A DNA stretch of 38,334 nt from a virus. A model generated the notes under the pieces. That model was not told the origin of the DNA. It saw only the letters and a program-made list of their open reading frames with translations, and searched no databases. The DNA lies in IMG/VR virus record IMGVR_UViG_3300030389_003005, positions 16,560 to 54,893 of that record; one strand, 5' to 3'. A program made the position numbers and the translations under genes. This document shows, one piece after another, positions 24,947 to 32,394 of the stretch. Every line of letters starts with the position of its first letter. Position 1 is the first letter of the stretch.

Positions 24947-26353
24947 ATCTTCTTCACCTAATGTTTTGGCAGCTAAATGACCTTTTGTTACCAAAGATTT
25001 CATAATAGCCTCATCAAGGGTGTCTTTTGCAACTATATCAATATATGTTACGGAATTTTTCTGTCCCATTCTGTGAGCTCTATCCTCAGATTGTTTTCTT
25101 ACCTCAAGATTATAATTATTAGAAAAATAAATTACATTAGTACAAGCAGTGAGTGTCAAACCGAAACCGCCTGTTGTGGGGTTTCCTACTAAAAATCTTG
25201 TCTTAGGATCTGTTTGAATACGCTCTACAGCTCTCTTTCTTTCTTCTACATTCACTTCTCCATAGATAGATACGACAGAATCTTTGCCATATTTTTTGCT
25301 TATAAAATCTATGATTTCTTTAATGTTGTAGATATAATTAGCCCAAATAATACATTTACCATCAGCTTCCTCTAAAATATCATTCAAAGCAGTTATTTTT
25401 TGTGAGTGTAATGTTAATATCTCCCCTTCATCACTTTTTGTAAAACCATTACAAACCTGGTGTAGTTTAATAATTTCTGTTAATTTATTAGAAAATGATA
25501 TAGTGCTATCTTCAACTATCGCTAATGCAGAGATTCGTAGGCGATCATATATTTTTTTGCTCTCACCTTCGAGTTCAATGTATCTTTTCTGACGAATCTT
25601 TGGCTTCAAGTCTAAACATTGGTCTTTTCGTATTCTAGTAGAAAATTGTTGTAATTTAGATTCTAACTCATCTAATCTTTTATAGTATTTAGGAACACTT
25701 ATGTATCTTCCTGAACCTACAGGTATGTCAGACATCTCTGCATATCTATTTCTAAAAGCCAGATAACTTGTAAAGCCTAAAAGTTGTGGACTTAAAAATT
25801 GACATTGTGTATACAAATCCAATGGAGATTTTGTTATTGGCGATCCTGTTAGGATACGCCTTATATTTGACAATGATCGTAATCCTAAAATGTTTTTTGT
25901 TCTTTTTGCTGATCGGTTTTTTATTGTGGTTGATTCATCCAGTGCTACAAAATTTCTGGTATTGGTAATTAAATAATCTTTACAAGCATTAAAACCTCTT
26001 AAAGTTGACAAGGCTTCTACGTTTATTAGAAAGATTCTAAGGTACTCAAATTTATTAAGAGAATCGTACTCTTTTGGTTTACTTATATTCCATTTATAAA
26101 TTTTATATTGTATTTCTTTAGGTAAATGTGTTTTAATTTCTGATTCCCAAACAGTATAAACAGATTTAGGAGCTATAACTAATACAGATTGTATATTTTT
26201 TTTTAAATAAAGATAAGCTAAATTATCAATAGTGACTTTTGTTTTACCAGTTCCCATCTCCATAAAGTATGCCCATTGTGTTTTTTCAGCAGAATCATTT
26301 AAAGCATTTCTTTGATGTTCGTAGGGTTTAGTTTTGTACGGATATTTCCACAT
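24926..26353 (-). CDS. SNF2-like DEAD/H-box helicase, minus strand
   Basis: A 475-residue superfamily 2 helicase. Motif I is MEMGTGKTK (Lys37), motif II is LDES (139-141, the SNF2/DES-type variant of DEAH) followed by TTIKN, motif III LTGSPI (168-173), and the C-terminal half contains GFGLTLTACTNVIYFSNNYN and SEDRAHRMGQK with the motif VI arginines. This is the compact SNF2 type found in many marine phages, probably remodelling or translocating on DNA during replication. It is transcribed against its neighbours, converging on the exonuclease and diverging from the gene at 26423. Confidence 0.9.
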   Translation of the reverse strand: MWKYPYKTKPYEHQRNALNDSAEKTQWAYFMEMGTGKTKVTIDNLAYLYLKKNIQSVLVIAPKSVYTVWESEIKTHLPKEIQYKIYKWNISKPKEYDSLNKFEYLRIFLINVEALSTLRGFNACKDYLITNTRNFVALDESTTIKNRSAKRTKNILGLRSLSNIRRILTGSPITKSPLDLYTQCQFLSPQLLGFTSYLAFRNRYAEMSDIPVGSGRYISVPKYYKRLDELESKLQQFSTRIRKDQCLDLKPKIRQKRYIELEGESKKIYDRLRISALAIVEDSTISFSNKLTEIIKLHQVCNGFTKSDEGEILTLHSQKITALNDILEEADGKCIIWANYIYNIKEIIDFISKKYGKDSVVSIYGEVNVEERKRAVERIQTDPKTRFLVGNPTTGGFGLTLTACTNVIYFSNNYNLEVRKQSEDRAHRMGQKNSVTYIDIVAKDTLDEAIMKSLVTKGHLAAKTLGEEDLRDWLL

Positions 26354-26422
26354 CGGATAATTAAATATATTTTATTGTTGCAAAGTTCAAGAACTTATTT
26401 TAAGAGACCTTAGGAGGAAAAT
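26354..26422. promoter_or_regulatory. divergent promoter region, helicase / replication genes
   Basis: Sixty-nine bases between divergent starts. Minus strand: TTGAAC, 17-base spacer, TATTTA, ending shortly before the helicase ATG, which has no ribosome site. Plus strand: TTGTTG, 17 bases, TTTTAA is a weak match, followed by the strong TAGGAGG before ATG 26423. Promoters in both directions are expected from the layout, but the matches are modest. Confidence 0.4.
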
Positions 26423-26965
26423 ATGGATATAGAAAAAATGTCATCCATTGACATTAGTCAAGATAATGTAAAATCTATCACTGACAAATGTCACCAACTA
26501 CAAGAACTCCAACAGCAATACAAAGACATCGAGGAACAACTTTCAAAAACTAAAAACAAAGTTAGAGATTTGGAAGAACGTATCATTCCAGAGATGATGC
26601 AAGAAGCAGGTGTGTCGAAAATTAAATTAAAAGACGGCACTGAAGTAGAAGTTAAACCTTTCTATGCTGCTAAGATTCCTGAGTCTAGGGTTGAAGAGGC
26701 CTTCGGTTGGTTGAGAGGCAATGGCTTTGAGGACTTAATTAAGAACACAGTCACTGCTAATTTCAATCGAGGTCAAGACAATCAAGTGTCGGAGCTTATT
26801 AAAGTTTGCGAAGAACATGGTTTTGCTTATTCTAAAAAAGAAAAGGTTGAGCCAATGACTTTAAAAGCTTTTGTAAGAGAACAAGTTGAAGGCGGTAAGA
26901 AATTACCTTTTGACTTGTTTGGCGTTTATATTGCTAACAAAACAAAAATAACAAATAACAAATAA
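26423..26965 (+). CDS. conserved replication-module protein with coiled coil
   Basis: A 180-residue protein with TAGGAGG before its ATG. Residues about 22-60 form a coiled coil (CHQLQELQQQYKDIEEQLSK). The following β-part (AGVSKIKLKDGTEVEVKPFY) and AFGWLRGNGFEDLIKNTVTA belong to a phage family of unknown function usually next to a putative ssDNA-binding protein, as here. It may be a recombination or replication accessory factor; no catalytic motif is visible. Confidence 0.65.
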   Translation: MDIEKMSSIDISQDNVKSITDKCHQLQELQQQYKDIEEQLSKTKNKVRDLEERIIPEMMQEAGVSKIKLKDGTEVEVKPFYAAKIPESRVEEAFGWLRGNGFEDLIKNTVTANFNRGQDNQVSELIKVCEEHGFAYSKKEKVEPMTLKAFVREQVEGGKKLPFDLFGVYIANKTKITNNK

Positions 26966-26975
26966 AGGAGAAAAC

Positions 26976-27767
26976 GTGAAACCTAAAAACGGACAATCGA
27001 ACGAAGTTGCGATTAAAAAAGAAGCCGGTGCAGTAACAGCAATTAATATTGAACAATTTGCTGATACAGGTTTTGATAATGTAGACTCAAAAAGTCTTGC
27101 ATTACCATTCCTTAAAGTGCTTGGTCAACTTTCACCACAAGTTACTCAGGGTGATAGTAATTTCATTCCAGAAGCTAGAGCTGGTATGATTTACAACACA
27201 GTCACTGATGAACTTTATGATGGAGCAAAAGGGATCAATGTAATTCCATGCTTTTATAAATTAGAGTACATCGAATGGAGAGACAGAGATAAAGGAGCAG
27301 TAGCACCTGTCAATGTTTATCCAAGTGATTCAGATATCATGAGTAAAACCACTCGTGGCGATGATGGTAAAGATAGGCTTGAGAATGGTAATTACATTGA
27401 AGAGACAGCCTCTCATTACGTAATGGTGGTTGAGTCTAATAAGACTTCAACTGCTTTAATCACAATGAAATCCACTCAAAGAAAAAAATCTAAAAAGTGG
27501 AATTCAATGATGATGTCATTGAGGCAAAAAAAGAGAGATGGCAAAGGTTTTTTTAAACCTGCTCCATTTACTCAACTTTACTCTATGAGCACGGTCTTAG
27601 AGAAAAATAATCTTGGATCTTGGTTTGGGTGGGAGATATCTCACGTTGGGCCAGTTGAAAGTGAAGAGATCATGAAAACAGCTTTTGAATTTTATGAAAG
27701 TTGTAAAAAAGGATCTGTCCGTGTTAATCATGGAAAAGAAGAACAGGTAGCTAAAACACCATTCTAA
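26976..27767 (+). CDS. putative ssDNA-binding replication protein
   Basis: A 263-residue protein starting at GTG 26976, with AAAGGAG well placed. The core pattern (LALPFLKVLGQLSPQV, EARAGMIYNTVTDELYDGAK, INVIPCFYKLEYIEWRDRDK) is a common phage family between coiled-coil protein and primase. A strand-rich body followed by a charged tail ending AKTPF resembles phage single-stranded DNA-binding proteins, whose last residues often recruit partners, though the tail is not strongly acidic. Function is inferred from position; it could also be a recombination protein. Confidence 0.55.
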   Translation: MKPKNGQSNEVAIKKEAGAVTAINIEQFADTGFDNVDSKSLALPFLKVLGQLSPQVTQGDSNFIPEARAGMIYNTVTDELYDGAKGINVIPCFYKLEYIEWRDRDKGAVAPVNVYPSDSDIMSKTTRGDDGKDRLENGNYIEETASHYVMVVESNKTSTALITMKSTQRKKSKKWNSMMMSLRQKKRDGKGFFKPAPFTQLYSMSTVLEKNNLGSWFGWEISHVGPVESEEIMKTAFEFYESCKKGSVRVNHGKEEQVAKTPF

Positions 27768-27770
27768 TTT

Positions 27771-29342
27771 ATGGATCTACTTGACAAAACCCTGGAGGAG
27801 TTTGTATTACTCTTCCAGGGCTCAACTACATATTTTGGTGTATCCAAACCCACGGGTAAGAAAAACTCTAAAGGTAAGGCAGAATTCAAACATTGGCTTG
27901 AACCTTCTCCAATGACTATTGATCATTGGAAGCAACATTTAACAGGAGAAGCTTATTATGGGTCTGTCCCTATCAGAGATGATAATACATGCAGTTGGGG
28001 GGTCATCGATGTTGATCGTTATAATATACAGCATAAGGAAATTATATCGATTATACGTAAAAGAAAATACCCGCTCATACCATTCAGATCAAAGTCCAAC
28101 GGACTCCATTTAATTTTATTTATTGATGGTGTAGTTCCTGCATCATTAATGCGTAAAAAATTAATAGAGATTGCATCAGATCTTGGTATCAATGACACCA
28201 CTACAGATATTTTTCCTGCACAAGATGAAGTTGATTTGAGTCCCGACAAGTGGGATGAAAAAAGAAAGGGCAATTTTGTAAATCTGCCATATCAAAAAGC
28301 ACACATGACTACAAGAGTTGCAATGGATGATGATTGCAACGCAGTTAAATTAGATGAATTATTTAAGTTTGTAAAAAAATATAGACAAACTCCTGCAGCT
28401 TTTAAAAAAATAAAAATTTTTCAAGATGATGAAACCAAAGACTATCCACCATGTGTGGTAAATTTTATGAAAAATAAAGTTAAAAAAGGTGAGGGTCGTA
28501 ATGATGCTATGTTTAACGTAGCTGTACTGGCAAAAAAAATTAATCCTGATCCAGTTATGTATCAAGATTGGACCAGAGATATGATGAGTAAAGTTTGTGA
28601 GGAGAGGTTACATCCAAAAGAATTAGAAAATATATTTAGAGGAGTAGAAAATAAAGAGTATGCTTATAAATGTAAAACATCAATAGCTAGAATGCATTGT
28701 GTATCAAGTGAATGTATTAAACGTAAATTAGGTATTGGTGCTAATGAAGCTTTACCAGAAGTTGGTAAATTATTAAAAGTTAATTCATATCCAGAACCTT
28801 ATTGGATTTTACCAATACAAGGTAAATCAATTAGATTATCAACGAAACAATTATATCAACAACAGCTGTTAGGAGAGCAATTATTAAATTTTGATATTGT
28901 ATGGAGACCTTTAAAACCAACAAAAAGAGATCCAGATCCTTACAGAGATTGGTTAGATGAGTTAATATCTAACAAACAAGATATGGAGGGTTACGATGAA
29001 CATGAAGAAAGGGAGGATATTTTTAATTCTAGGATGTCTAGATTTTTAGAGGACGTTGAAGACACCACAGAATTTGACCAAATAGATTCTGGTAATATAT
29101 GGAAAGACCAATATGAGATGAGATTTAAATTAGAAACCTTTAGATCTTTTATGAAAAAAATGGGGTATAATTGGAATGAAAAAGAATGCACAAAATTTTT
29201 AGAAACTGGTGGAGCGCAACCTAAAAAAAAGTTTCAGAATATTAGCAGTAGGCATTGGGTTGTAAGTCTACCAAAACAAACAGAGCATAAAAATAAAGAT
29301 GTTAAATTTATTAAACCGAAAGCTGCGTGGGAAGACAATTAA
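27771..29342 (+). CDS. archaeo-eukaryotic-type (AEP) primase
   Basis: A 523-residue primase. The catalytic DxD is Asp80-Val-Asp82 in WGVIDVDRY, the conserved SxxxxH strand is SKSNGLHLILF (Ser109, His113), and GNFVNLPY (167-174) is the typical closing motif of TOTE/bacteriophage-type AEP domains. A helical region (residues about 230-330) with several Cys follows, then a C-terminal acidic domain. It would make primers for the family A polymerase at 32391. The helicase gene downstream overlaps its 3' end by 44 bases. A strong RNA hairpin lies in codons 7-17. Confidence 0.83.
   Translation: MDLLDKTLEEFVLLFQGSTTYFGVSKPTGKKNSKGKAEFKHWLEPSPMTIDHWKQHLTGEAYYGSVPIRDDNTCSWGVIDVDRYNIQHKEIISIIRKRKYPLIPFRSKSNGLHLILFIDGVVPASLMRKKLIEIASDLGINDTTTDIFPAQDEVDLSPDKWDEKRKGNFVNLPYQKAHMTTRVAMDDDCNAVKLDELFKFVKKYRQTPAAFKKIKIFQDDETKDYPPCVVNFMKNKVKKGEGRNDAMFNVAVLAKKINPDPVMYQDWTRDMMSKVCEERLHPKELENIFRGVENKEYAYKCKTSIARMHCVSSECIKRKLGIGANEALPEVGKLLKVNSYPEPYWILPIQGKSIRLSTKQLYQQQLLGEQLLNFDIVWRPLKPTKRDPDPYRDWLDELISNKQDMEGYDEHEEREDIFNSRMSRFLEDVEDTTEFDQIDSGNIWKDQYEMRFKLETFRSFMKKMGYNWNEKECTKFLETGGAQPKKKFQNISSRHWVVSLPKQTEHKNKDVKFIKPKAAWEDN
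27790..27820 (+). promoter_or_regulatory. 11-bp stem-loop at start of primase gene
   Basis: CCCTGGAGGAG (27790-27800) and CTCTTCCAGGG (27810-27820) pair over 11 positions with one G-U wobble, around a 9-base A/T-rich loop. It lies 20 bases into the coding region, is not followed by a T-run, and overlaps a perfect TTGACA at 27781-27786. Translation control, an mRNA processing site or a replication signal are possible. Confidence 0.5.
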
Positions 29343-30912
29343 AATATTTGGTCCTCCAGGCACAGGTAAAACCGAAAACTTATTAAAACGTGTGGAACGT
29401 TATTTAAAAAAAGGTTACTCTCCAGATGAAATATGTTACGTGTCCTTTACCAACAAAGCTGTGAACGAGTGTGTAGCAAGAGTTAGAAAAAGATTTAAAG
29501 AATATGATGAGGATGACTTTAAGTATTTTAGAACATTACATTCTTTGGCTAGGCAACAATTTGCAGAGATACCAGTATTAGATCCTAAAGCAGATATGCT
29601 GATGTTTCATACGCAATATGGAACGATTAAAATTAATTTCAAAGAAGGTCATGATGATCAAAAAGTATATAACAATTGGTCTCTACAAATATATGACAGG
29701 GCAAGAAATATGAAAGTTGATCCTGTGTGGCTTTATAAACAACAATCTAGAAAGGCTGTAAGACTGCAGCAGTTTAAATCTATAATCAATGGGTATGAAG
29801 AATTTAAAACAATGGAATTAGAAAACGGACAACGAACACCAGACAGATTAGATTTTACCGACATGGTCGAAAGATACATAACTGATGGTTTGGTAATACC
29901 ATTTAAAGTTTTAATGGTAGATGAAGCACAGGATCTTACTCCTTTACAATGGGATATGGTTGTGAAGATAGCTAAATTTGTAGATAGAGTTTACATAGCT
30001 GGAGATGATGATCAAGCCATATACGAGTGGAATGGTGCAGATGTAAATTTGTTTCAAACCTTTCCTGGTCGTGCCTTAGTTTTAAAAAAATCTGTCAGAT
30101 TAAATAAAGATATACACTTTTTTTCTAAATGTTTATTGCATGGTATGGGTGATAACCGAGTGCCAAAAGAATTTTATTCAAATGGTCAAGATGGTTCTAT
30201 TTATAGATGGACAGGATTAAAAAAAGTTCCTTGGGATTTAGAAGGTAATTGGATGGTCCTTGCAAGAATAAATGATGTTAAGAAGGAGCTGCAGCAGGAA
30301 GCTAGAAATTTATCTTTGTATTATCAAGACGTGAAAGGTAATAAATCTTTTGACCCTAATCAATTCTTAGCAATCCAATATTGGGAAAAAATATGCGAAG
30401 GTGGATCTATCTCTAGAGAAGAAGCCTGCACCATGTACGAATATCTATTAAACATAGACCACGGCTACCGGTCAGCGGATAGTAAAAAGTGGAGCTTTGC
30501 ACACCCTAATCAAGTATTTACATTTGATGAATTGCATTTAAGGTGTGGAATGCGTGATGAAAAAGGAGTTTGGAATCAAGTGTTCAAAAGAAAATTTAAA
30601 GATAAAGATAAAATGTATTTTGAAAAATTGATGAAAGAGGGTGTTGATTTAAATCAACCACCAAAAATTACAATAGATACCATACATCAAGTAAAAGGTG
30701 GTGAAGCTGATAACGTTGTTTTAGCTAGTAAATGTAATTTTCCATCTCATTTTGACAAAAAAAATTTACAAGAAAAAGTAAAAGAACTTAGAGTTTGGTA
30801 CACAGGGGCTACTAGATCTAAACAAACTCTACATCTGTTGGGGACTTACCATCAATATAACTTTCCGTTAGGCAAATATTTTAAAACTTACGAGGCTAAT
30901 TATGCAAGATAA
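29299..30912 (+). CDS. UvrD/Rep-like superfamily 1 helicase
   Basis: A 537-residue 3'-5' type helicase. Motif I is FGPPGTGKTENL (Lys24), motif Ia VSFTNKAVNE, motif II VDEAQDLTPLQWD (207-219), motif III AGDDDQAIYEWNGAD (234-248), motif V TIHQVKGGEADNVVL and motif VI WYTGATRSKQTLHLL. All ATPase motifs look intact. The start at ATG 29299 lies inside the primase gene; no later Met precedes the Walker loop, so the 44-base overlap is probably real. It would unwind the template for the polymerase. Confidence 0.88.
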   Translation: MLNLLNRKLRGKTIKIFGPPGTGKTENLLKRVERYLKKGYSPDEICYVSFTNKAVNECVARVRKRFKEYDEDDFKYFRTLHSLARQQFAEIPVLDPKADMLMFHTQYGTIKINFKEGHDDQKVYNNWSLQIYDRARNMKVDPVWLYKQQSRKAVRLQQFKSIINGYEEFKTMELENGQRTPDRLDFTDMVERYITDGLVIPFKVLMVDEAQDLTPLQWDMVVKIAKFVDRVYIAGDDDQAIYEWNGADVNLFQTFPGRALVLKKSVRLNKDIHFFSKCLLHGMGDNRVPKEFYSNGQDGSIYRWTGLKKVPWDLEGNWMVLARINDVKKELQQEARNLSLYYQDVKGNKSFDPNQFLAIQYWEKICEGGSISREEACTMYEYLLNIDHGYRSADSKKWSFAHPNQVFTFDELHLRCGMRDEKGVWNQVFKRKFKDKDKMYFEKLMKEGVDLNQPPKITIDTIHQVKGGEADNVVLASKCNFPSHFDKKNLQEKVKELRVWYTGATRSKQTLHLLGTYHQYNFPLGKYFKTYEANYAR

Positions 30913-31708
30913 ACCTGCATTAAAAATTTTATCTTTAGGAGCTGGTGTACAGAGCTCCACTATGGCTTTAATGGCAGATGCGGGAGAGTTTGGTGAGAAA
31001 CCTGATGCAGCTGTGTTTGCTGATACGGGTTGGGAACCTGCACCTGTAATAAAGCACTTAGAATATTTAAAAAGTGTAATTAGTTATCCTATACACATTG
31101 TTAAAAAAGGTAATATTCAAGATGATATTTTAAAAGCTCTGTCTCCAAGTGGAAATCAATTTGCATCAGCACCATTTTACACATTAAATGAACAAGGTAA
31201 AAAGGGCATGGGTCGTAGACAATGTACAAGAGAATATAAAATAACTCCGATTGCGAAAAAAATTAGAGAGATATTTGGTTTAAAACCCAGGCAAAGATTT
31301 CCTAAAGATAAACATGTTGAAGTGTGGGTTGGAATATCGACTGATGAAGTTATGAGAATGAAGCCTTCAAGATTTTGGTGGCAAAAAAACAGGTGGCCTT
31401 TGATAGAAAAGAAAATGTCCAGGCAAGATTGTTTAAAATGGTACGAGGGTAAAGGTTATAAGATACCAGTTAAATCTGCATGTATAGGCTGCCCTTTTCA
31501 TGATGATAATTTTTGGATTGATATGAAAAAGAATAGACCAGAAGAATTTGCAAGTGCTGTAGAATTTGATAAAAAGATGAGAATGCATAATCCAAAAGTG
31601 AAAAACTTTGTACATAGAGCTTGCGTGCCATTAGACGAAGTAAAATTCAAAGGTGATGATCAAATAGATTTGTTTAATCAAGAGTGCGAAGGAATGTGTG
31701 GTGTTTGA
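30902..31708 (+). CDS. PP-loop ATPase / PAPS-reductase-like protein
   Basis: A 268-residue adenine nucleotide α-hydrolase-type protein. The PP-loop is SLGAGVQSST (11-20), followed by FADTGWEPAPV. Cysteines Cys108 (RRQCTREYK), Cys194 and Cys197 (CIGCPFH), and Cys262/Cys266 at the end could hold an iron-sulfur cluster, as in PAPS reductases and tRNA/DNA thiolation enzymes. Phage copies of this family are common, usually annotated as PAPS reductase, but their substrate is not known to me. It overlaps the helicase by 11 bases and shares TGATG with the next gene. A role in nucleic-acid modification is as likely as sulfur assimilation. Confidence 0.75.
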   Translation: MQDKPALKILSLGAGVQSSTMALMADAGEFGEKPDAAVFADTGWEPAPVIKHLEYLKSVISYPIHIVKKGNIQDDILKALSPSGNQFASAPFYTLNEQGKKGMGRRQCTREYKITPIAKKIREIFGLKPRQRFPKDKHVEVWVGISTDEVMRMKPSRFWWQKNRWPLIEKKMSRQDCLKWYEGKGYKIPVKSACIGCPFHDDNFWIDMKKNRPEEFASAVEFDKKMRMHNPKVKNFVHRACVPLDEVKFKGDDQIDLFNQECEGMCGV

Positions 31709-31950
31709 TGACTGATAAAGATATGTTTGATGACGCTTTTCCACAAGATAAACAAATTGGAGGATCTCATTATAAACATTTTCACATACAACCTTATGAG
31801 TTTATTTCTAAAAATGAATTATCGTTTTTTCAAGGGAATGTTATTAAGTACGTTTGTAGGTATCGTTTTAAAAATGGTATTGAAGATTTAGAAAAGATAA
31901 AACATTATTGTGATTTAGAAATTAAAAAAATAAAGGATACTAAGAAATGA
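31708..31950 (+). CDS. DUF3310-family protein
   Basis: An 80-residue protein with the DUF3310 signature: GGSHYKHFHIQPYEFISKN, FFQGNVIKYVCRYRF and GIEDLEKIKHYCDLEI. ATG 31708 is chosen over an upstream in-frame start because it overlaps the preceding stop (TGATG) and gives the family's usual N-terminus. The family is widespread in phages, often called a nucleotide kinase-like protein by context, but its activity is unproven. Confidence 0.85.
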   Translation: MTDKDMFDDAFPQDKQIGGSHYKHFHIQPYEFISKNELSFFQGNVIKYVCRYRFKNGIEDLEKIKHYCDLEIKKIKDTKK

Positions 31951-32180
31951 CAGAATTTACTTCTGGGTTATGGAATATAATAAAAAATAATAAAGGATCT
32001 CTACTTAGAACTATTATTTATACTATAGGGCATTTTGCTATAGCCATAATTTGTTTAATGCTGATAGCAGATGTTTCTTTTTGGATTGCATTAACAGATG
32101 CAATAGTTGAGCCTTTAGCAAACTCTGTATGGTATTTTATTTTAGACAAATGGTGGGCAAGTCGTGTTAGGAGATGGTAA
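31947..32180 (+). CDS. DUF2061-like membrane protein
   Basis: A 77-residue protein with two hydrophobic segments, about 23-45 (IIYTIGHFAIAIICLMLIAD) and 46-66 (SFWIALTDAIVEPLANSVWY), closing LDKWWASRVRRW. This matches the DUF2061 two-helix pattern. Short membrane proteins of this type appear in several marine phage replication regions; role unknown. It overlaps both neighbours by a few bases. Confidence 0.65.
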   Translation: MTEFTSGLWNIIKNNKGSLLRTIIYTIGHFAIAIICLMLIADVSFWIALTDAIVEPLANSVWYFILDKWWASRVRRW

Positions 32181-32305
32181 AGTTAATATTTATAGTTGGT
32201 ATTGTTATGACCCTGACAGGGTGTGCAAAAGATTTAGATATAAATCCATATACAACAGCTTTTCGATTAATAAATCAATTATCAAGTAATCAAGGAGCAC
32301 AATGA
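32174..32305 (+). CDS. 43-aa lipoprotein
   Basis: A 43-codon gene overlapping the end of the DUF2061 gene. The product has a perfect short lipoprotein signal: Lys3, a hydrophobic run and the lipobox LTGC with Cys17, leaving a mature peptide of only 27 residues (CAKDLDINPYTTAFRLINQL...). It would be exported and lipid-anchored. Its size recalls Rz1-like outer-membrane spanins, but it lacks a proline-rich part. TAGGAG lies directly against the ATG, so coupling from the upstream gene is likely. Its stop overlaps the next start (ATGA). Confidence 0.65.
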   Translation: MVKLIFIVGIVMTLTGCAKDLDINPYTTAFRLINQLSSNQGAQ

Positions 32306-32394
32306 CAATCAGTTACGCATTAGGCATGCTTGCAACAGGTCTTGTTGCAATTTTTATTGCAGCAGTTATAACTTATCTCATAATTAATAGATGA
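32302..32394 (+). CDS. 30-aa single-pass membrane peptide
   Basis: A 30-codon gene with AAGGAG five bases before its ATG and ATGA overlaps on both sides (lipoprotein stop, polymerase start). Nearly the whole product is one transmembrane helix (LGMLATGLVAIFIAAVITYL) ending INR. The well-placed ribosome site and perfect coupling argue that it is real. Together with the lipoprotein it could form a small envelope-active pair, possibly in lysis or superinfection exclusion; neither is shown. Confidence 0.62.
   Translation: MTISYALGMLATGLVAIFIAAVITYLIINR

Noticed and set aside
25786-25968. 60-codon plus-strand membrane-like frame
   Set aside because: It lies wholly inside the SNF2-like helicase gene, opposite strand, with no ribosome site.
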